From UM-FILTER-42-9 sp038063775 (lineage in GTDB: Bacteria > Patescibacteriota > Minisyncoccia > Moranbacterales > UBA2206), in the NCBI GenBank assembly GCA_038063775.1, contig JBBTUK010000020.1, positions 1-55,972 of the forward strand: 55,972 nucleotides of DNA, in the 5' to 3' direction. The notes under the pieces were generated by a model. That model ran no database searches. It was given only the letters and a program-made list of their open reading frames with translations, and was not told the DNA's origin. Positions 52,046-55,972 of this stretch are shown in pieces (position 1 is the stretch's first letter; each line of letters opens with the position of its first letter). The translations under genes and the position numbers were made by a program.

Positions 52046-52055
52046 TCATACAATC

Positions 52056-52084
52056 ATTTTACTCCAAATAATATATTTTGTAAA
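52056..52084 (-). promoter_or_regulatory. secD promoter, originally leaderless
   Basis: TTTACA (52084-52079), a 17-base spacer and TAAAAT (52061-52056). Seven bases on is position 52049, the A of the upstream ATG in the duplicated TCAT. The start of transcription would therefore fall on the original start codon, with R3 now behind it. Confidence 0.72.
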
Positions 52085-52087
52085 CCC

Positions 52088-52351
52088 CTATGCAAGCGAT
52101 TTGCCGGCCTCTTTCTCCAGCACATCTTTTGTTTCCGGCCACATCAGTTCCAGATCTTTTTTGATCTGCGTAGTGTCCTCATCGTCATCAAAAAGTCCGT
52201 ATATCCGCTTTTCCTCAACTATTTCATCAATCAGATCGCGATATTGCGTGAAAGAACTGAGCCGCTCGCGCAGAGCGGTTTCCCTTATTTCGCTGAAAAT
52301 GTCACGGACGGAATATTCGGCTTCGGTTGTTTCAATGCGTTCCGGCTTCAT
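52088..52351 (-). CDS. Small acidic protein of unknown function
   Basis: Protein of 87 residues, rich in Glu, Asp and Arg, with no hydrophobic segment. EYSVRDIFSEIRETALRERLSSF and LIDEIVEEKRIYGLFDDDEDT suggest two or three helices. No family recognised. It stands between the Nudix gene and secD on the same strand and may be in an operon with them. Confidence 0.6.
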   Translation of the reverse strand: MKPERIETTEAEYSVRDIFSEIRETALRERLSSFTQYRDLIDEIVEEKRIYGLFDDDEDTTQIKKDLELMWPETKDVLEKEAGKSLA

Positions 52352-52415
52352 ATGATTAAATTCGCAGAGCTTACAATAATTACTACAACTGGAAACAAAA
52401 TATTTTTCAAAAAAA

Positions 52416-52880
52416 CTATACTTTTTCCGAGACTTCTAGATCGTGACTTATTATATTTATTTCTTTATCGAAAACAAACTTTCCTTTGAATTTTTTGCCC
52501 TCCAAAAGCATGGGCAGCCAGAATTTGTCGTCCGGCCACATAGTGTCATAAGGAATTTTGCCAACTTGAAACCACTCTGGCTTCATTTCTTCCGTTTCCA
52601 CCGGTTCGCCTTCGAAATTAGCACACTTGAATATATGAACTTCTAAAATTTTGGGGTCGCCTTCAAATTCGAAATCAACTATTCCAGCTTTTGTCATTTC
52701 TTGCAGTTTAATTCCCGCCTCTTCCAGCGACTCTCTTCTTAATCCATCCTCGATGGTTTCCCCGTCTTTCAATTTACCACCGAATCCATTCCAGCGTCCG
52801 GCGCCGAATCCCCTCTTCTTCATGCCAAGAAGAACTTTTTTATTTTGCTGAATTATGCAAAGTGTTAGAATTTTTTTCAT
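52416..52880 (-). CDS. Nudix hydrolase, MTH1/MutT-like
   Basis: Protein of 154 residues. The Nudix box GGKLKDGETIEDGLRRESLEEAGI (as GX5EX7REUXEEXGU) is complete. WNGFGGK, EVHIFKC and MKPEWFQVGKIPYDTMWPDDKFWLPMLL are as in MTH1-type enzymes, which hydrolyse oxidised purine nucleoside triphosphates such as 8-oxo-dGTP. It probably cleans the nucleotide pool. It lies after secA on the same strand, separated by element R4. Confidence 0.9.
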   Translation of the reverse strand: MKKILTLCIIQQNKKVLLGMKKRGFGAGRWNGFGGKLKDGETIEDGLRRESLEEAGIKLQEMTKAGIVDFEFEGDPKILEVHIFKCANFEGEPVETEEMKPEWFQVGKIPYDTMWPDDKFWLPMLLEGKKFKGKFVFDKEINIISHDLEVSEKV

Positions 52881-52979
52881 TTTTTATATTCTTTTGTACC
52901 ACTACAGATTGTGGATATATACTACCTGTTGTATATGAAATCTGCTTCTAAGCCTATTATTTCCCATGACATTTCTTAT

Positions 52980-53010
52980 CCCAGTAGTAGAAGCTTCGCT
53001 TCACTACGGG
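52980..53010. repeat. Element R4, a minimal member at the secA 3' end
   Basis: CCCAGTAGTAGAAGC and GCTTCACTACGGG pair around a 3-base loop, with an extra A after CCC and the AG/GA asymmetry kept. It has almost no interior. On the minus strand it follows the secA stop by 12 bases and is itself followed by a second copy of the secA end (52979-52962). Confidence 0.75.
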
Positions 53011-53021
53011 ACTGCGTAATG

Positions 53022-55664
53022 TCACTTTCCGTGACATTTCTTGTATTTTTTCCCTGATCCGCAGGGGCAAGGGTCGTTTCGCCCGACTTTATCTTTATTT
53101 ATGAACGGCTGCTGATTAGTTTCTGATTTTTCGTCAGCGCCCTTGTCCGCCGAAGCTTTAGCGTAGGAGGAGAATTGTTCCACTTCTGTCGGACCGCTAT
53201 ATTTCAGATTTTTGGGCGCGGCTTCACGCACTCCTGGCTGGACGACATTTATCCGGAAAATTGTATGGACAATTGATGACCGGACATTCTCCATCAGCCC
53301 CGAAAACATGCTAAAAGCTTCTCTTTTATATTCAATTAGGGGGTCTCTTTGCCCGTAGCCGCGAAGACCGATACCTTCCCGCAAATAATCTATTTCATCC
53401 AAATGATTCATCCAGGCCATATCGATCGTTTGGAGCATAATGGCTTTTTCGATCTGGCGCATCTGCTCCGCCCCGATTTCCTGTTCTTTCTTGTTGTAGG
53501 CTTCCTTGGCCAGCCCCAGCAGGTATTCTGTGAGACTGCCGATTTTTTCTACTGAATTTTCCCGCTTATCGTTCCTGATTTTGTCCAGTCTAATCAAAAC
53601 GCTTTCGTCGACCGGAATAATCCCTTTAAAATTTTCAAAAATTTCCTTCACATTCCATTCGCCTTCTTCGCCGACCGCATGAAAAGAGATCATGCGTTCG
53701 ATTTCTTCCTTGATGTCCTCAAACAATTCATTCTTCACGTTGTCTTTTTGCAAAAGTTCTTTTCTTTTTTTGTAAATAACTTCTCGCTGCTTATTCATCA
53801 CGTCGTCGTAATCCAATACATGCTTCCGAATGTCGAAGTTGAAGCCCTCAATTTTTTGCTGGGCGTTTTCAATGGTCCGGGAAATTATTTTATTCTGGAT
53901 AGGCTGGTCTTCCGGCAAACCTAAGGAGTCCATTATGCTTTTAAGCTTGTCCCCGCCAAAGCGCCGCATCAGTTCGTCTTCCAGCGACACATAAAATTCT
54001 GAAGCACCTGGGTCGCCCTGCCGTCCGGCGCGTCCCCGCAACTGATTGTCGATGCGTCGCGCTTCGTGCCGTTCCGTGCCGATTATTAAGAGTCCGCCCG
54101 CTTCCCTCACTCCCTCGCCCAATTTTATGTCGGTTCCCCGCCCAGCCATGTTGGTAGCAATAGTTACCGCTCCCTTTTGCCCGGCTTTGGCTACAATTTG
54201 CGCCTCTCGCTCATGGTTTTTAGCATTCAAAACTTCATGGGGAACCCCGGACCTCTGCAGAAGCGCGCTAAGATATTCCGATTTTTCAATGGCAATGGTG
54301 CCAACTAGGGCTGGCTGGCCAGTTTTGTTTATTTCTTTTATTTTTTCCACAATTGCGTCAAACTTCCCCTTTTCCGTCTTATAAATTACATCAGACAAAT
54401 CTTTCCGGACCATCGGCTTGTTGGTCGGAATTTCTACGACATCGACTTTATATACTTTGAAAAATTCCTCGGCTGAAGTGAGCGCGGTTCCGGTCATACC
54501 GGACAGTTTTTTATACATACGGAAGTAATTTTGGAAAGTGATGGTCGCGAGCGTCCTCGATTCTTTCTGGACCCGCACGCCCTCCTTGGCTTCAATGGCC
54601 TGGTGGAGTCCTTCGCTATAACGCCTCCCTGGCATCAAACGTCCAGTGAAATCGTCAACGATGATGACCTCTCCGTCTTTCACGACATAATCCCGGTCCA
54701 GCTTGAAAATGACTTCCGCTTTGAGAGCCTGCTCCAAATGATGAACATAATTTATTTTTCCGATTTCGTAAATATTCCCCATTCCGAGCATGCTTTCAAT
54801 TTTGGAAATTCCTTTGTCGGTGAGCGTCACGGCTTTTTGTTTTTCATCCACTTCAAAATCTTCCTTTTCCTTGAGGAGAGTGACCAGCTGAGCGAATTGA
54901 TTATAAAGCTTGGCTGATTCCGTGTCAGGAGCGGAAATGATGAGCGGCGTCCGAGCTTCATCAATGAGGATGGAATCCACTTCGTCCACAATGACAAAGT
55001 TCGATTCCCGCTGGACCATCTGTTCCAAGCTTGGTACCATATTGTCGCGAAGATAATCAAATCCGAATTCGTTATTAGTTCCATAAGTGATATCCGCCGC
55101 ATAAGCCTCTCTTCGACTTATCGGCGCGAGATTTTCCATTTCAACCGTAACTTCGTCCGCATCAATTATTTTTGGTTCGTAAATGTAAGAAGCATCATGG
55201 ATGATGCAAGCGGTGGAAATTCCTAAAAAATTGAAAATTGAGCCCATCCAGTTGCAGTCCCGGCGCGCCAGATAATCATTGACGGTTACCAGATGCACGC
55301 CCTTGCCGGAAAGCGCGTTCAAATAAATCGGCAAAGTAGAAGTCAAGGTTTTGCCTTCCCCGGTTTTCATTTCCGCGATGCGCCCCTGATGCAGCACAAT
55401 TCCGCCGAGCATCTGCACATCAAAATGGCGCTCACCAATAACCCGATCAGCGGCTTCGCGGACCACAGCAAAAGCCTCCGGAAGCAAATCATCCACGCCT
55501 TCTCCTTTAACGAGCCTTTCCCGAAATTCTTTTGTTTTGCTTTTCAGTTCCTCATCAGAGAGCTTTTGGATCTGGGGTTCAAAGGAATTTATCTGATCAA
55601 CAGTCGGCTGGAATTTGGCGATTTCCCGCTCATTCGAGCCAAAAAGTTTCTTGAAAATAGACAT
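53022..55664 (-). CDS. secA: Protein translocase ATPase SecA
   Basis: Cytoplasmic motor that pushes preproteins through SecYEG. It has 880 residues. Walker A GEGKT in EMKTGEGKTLTSTLPIYL, FVIVDEVDSILIDEARTPLIIS, GRGTDIKLGEG and the arginine region RRIDNQLRGRAGRQGDPG are present. The C-terminal zinc-binding tail is DPCPCGSGKKYKKCHGK. In the variable linker before it, SSYAKASADKG is encoded by a palindrome. The ATG is directly beside element R5, so upstream control sequences have been displaced. The stop lies in a small hairpin, AATGTCAC-TTTCC-GTGACATT. Confidence 0.97.
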   Translation of the reverse strand: MSIFKKLFGSNEREIAKFQPTVDQINSFEPQIQKLSDEELKSKTKEFRERLVKGEGVDDLLPEAFAVVREAADRVIGERHFDVQMLGGIVLHQGRIAEMKTGEGKTLTSTLPIYLNALSGKGVHLVTVNDYLARRDCNWMGSIFNFLGISTACIIHDASYIYEPKIIDADEVTVEMENLAPISRREAYAADITYGTNNEFGFDYLRDNMVPSLEQMVQRESNFVIVDEVDSILIDEARTPLIISAPDTESAKLYNQFAQLVTLLKEKEDFEVDEKQKAVTLTDKGISKIESMLGMGNIYEIGKINYVHHLEQALKAEVIFKLDRDYVVKDGEVIIVDDFTGRLMPGRRYSEGLHQAIEAKEGVRVQKESRTLATITFQNYFRMYKKLSGMTGTALTSAEEFFKVYKVDVVEIPTNKPMVRKDLSDVIYKTEKGKFDAIVEKIKEINKTGQPALVGTIAIEKSEYLSALLQRSGVPHEVLNAKNHEREAQIVAKAGQKGAVTIATNMAGRGTDIKLGEGVREAGGLLIIGTERHEARRIDNQLRGRAGRQGDPGASEFYVSLEDELMRRFGGDKLKSIMDSLGLPEDQPIQNKIISRTIENAQQKIEGFNFDIRKHVLDYDDVMNKQREVIYKKRKELLQKDNVKNELFEDIKEEIERMISFHAVGEEGEWNVKEIFENFKGIIPVDESVLIRLDKIRNDKRENSVEKIGSLTEYLLGLAKEAYNKKEQEIGAEQMRQIEKAIMLQTIDMAWMNHLDEIDYLREGIGLRGYGQRDPLIEYKREAFSMFSGLMENVRSSIVHTIFRINVVQPGVREAAPKNLKYSGPTEVEQFSSYAKASADKGADEKSETNQQPFINKDKVGRNDPCPCGSGKKYKKCHGK
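53146..53171. repeat. In-frame palindromic element inside the SecA linker
   Basis: TCCGCC (53146-53151) and GGAGGA (53166-53171) bracket GAAGCTTTAGCGTA in an imperfect palindrome. On the coding strand it reads SYAKASADK. AKASADK-type peptides encoded by such repeats are, to my recollection, common in proteins of Candidate Phyla bacteria. The linker is not conserved, so insertion there is harmless. Confidence 0.65.
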
Positions 55665-55969
55665 CCCCGTAGTAGAACTTCAAATTATTTATTATACAAA
55701 TACTCTTTCAATCTTCGCTTCATTAGTCTTTGCCCTTGCGTTGTTTTCAGGTACCCCTCTCTTCGCTTGGCATCTTTTTCGTTTAAGCATGCTTCGTAGT
55801 AAATGATTTTCCACGGTGAGTATGGCTTGGTTGATGTGTTTAATCCGCGATTATGTTCTTGTAAACGCTTCTTTAGATCATTTGTATAGCCGGTGTATAA
55901 GTTGCCATTTTTAAGGCTTTCTAGGACATAAATGTAGAACATAATCGCCTTTGAAGTTTCACTACGGGG
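55665..55969. mobile_element. Element R5: inverted repeat containing a GIY-YIG nuclease gene
   Basis: Left arm CCCCGTAGTAGAACTTCAAA (55665-55684), right arm TTTGAAGTTTCACTACGGGG (55950-55969), with the same AG/GA asymmetry as R1-R4 and R6. The 265 bases inside are filled by one small gene whose stop codon begins right at the left arm. CAT stands on both outer edges (55662-55664 and 55970-55972). It appears to be the full form of which the other members are empty derivatives. Confidence 0.8.
55685..55942 (-). CDS. Small GIY-YIG endonuclease (UPF0213/YhbQ-like)
   Basis: Protein of 85 residues from ATG 55942 (MFYIYVLESLKNGNLYTGYT). The frame runs on to the window edge, and an ATG at 55972 would add MPRSETSKAI, encoded by the repeat arm. 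The GIY part is FYIYVL, the YIG part LYTGYTNDLKKRLQEHN, with Tyr, Arg and His in place, and the catalytic Glu in KRREGYLKT. PWKIIYYEAC is also typical. It cuts DNA by a single-domain nuclease core with no added DNA-binding domain. Its position inside R5 suggests a role in that element's movement. Confidence 0.9.
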   Translation of the reverse strand: MFYIYVLESLKNGNLYTGYTNDLKKRLQEHNRGLNTSTKPYSPWKIIYYEACLNEKDAKRREGYLKTTQGQRLMKRRLKEYLYNK

Positions 55970-55972
55970 CAT

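Noticed and set aside
1..55972. CRISPR array, tRNA genes, rRNA genes, phage genes
   Set aside because: No regularly spaced repeats, no cloverleaf with a T-loop GTTCRA motif and no rRNA segments were noticed by eye; a tRNAscan or CRISPR-finder run would be decisive.

Overview
The window reads as a scaffold from a small-genome, uncultivated bacterium, most likely of the Candidate Phyla Radiation (Patescibacteria, Parcubacteria-like). This is an inference from gene content: a DUF4012 protein, many glycosyltransferases, a sortase with calcium-binding repeats, parvulin domains with an unusual order, weak Shine-Dalgarno signals, near-leaderless promoters and many small palindromic repeats. UGA is a normal stop codon: release factor 2 is present, and its gene uses the programmed UGA frameshift. 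Five runs of exactly 100 N (2803, 18465, 21287, 22985, 49039) mark scaffold joins. Almost all genes lie on the minus strand.

Left to right: ftsX/ftsE (cell division), prfB, a ZIP metal transporter and a UDP-glucuronate-epimerase-like enzyme (1-4.5 kb). Next come glycosyltransferases and a three-gene plus-strand cluster (4.5-10.4 kb). A nucleotide-sugar block follows, with galU, rmlA, glyA, rmlD, rmlB, rmlC, a Wzz-like protein and a glycosyltransferase (10.5-18.3 kb). Between two gaps, 18.6-21.3 kb is a GC-richer block of secreted proteins of unknown function that may not belong to the same genome. A cell-surface and protein-quality block follows (21.8-31.7 kb): sortase, LPXTG protein, a catalytically dead HtrA paralogue, a membrane protein, ClpB, active HtrA, ferredoxin, a PpiC-type isomerase and a DivIC-like protein. 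Then lepA, a candidate non-coding RNA, murJ, DUF4012, four glycan genes, a second candidate non-coding RNA, a polyprenyl-phosphate sugar transferase and RNase P RNA (31.8-44.9 kb). The right end has valS, tyrS, secF, secD, a Nudix hydrolase, secA and a small GIY-YIG nuclease gene.

The genes form two linked systems. One makes and exports surface glycans: nucleotide-sugar synthesis, sugar transferase, glycosyltransferases, Wzz-like proteins and MurJ. The other exports, folds and anchors proteins: SecA/D/F, parvulins, HtrA, sortase and LPXTG substrate.

The most unusual content is a family of six inverted-repeat elements with a shared stem (CCCCGTAGTAG ... CACTACGGGG), a conserved two-base asymmetry and covarying stem ends. 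One of them (55665-55969) contains nothing but a small GIY-YIG nuclease gene. Four have flanking 4-base direct repeats, and they sit at promoter -35 boxes or exactly at the start codons of secA, secD and tyrS. Other, unrelated palindromes are inserted in frame in lepA, secA, a glycosyltransferase gene and the 448-aa plus-strand gene. Two candidate non-coding RNAs with their own promoters and terminators match no family I can recognise.
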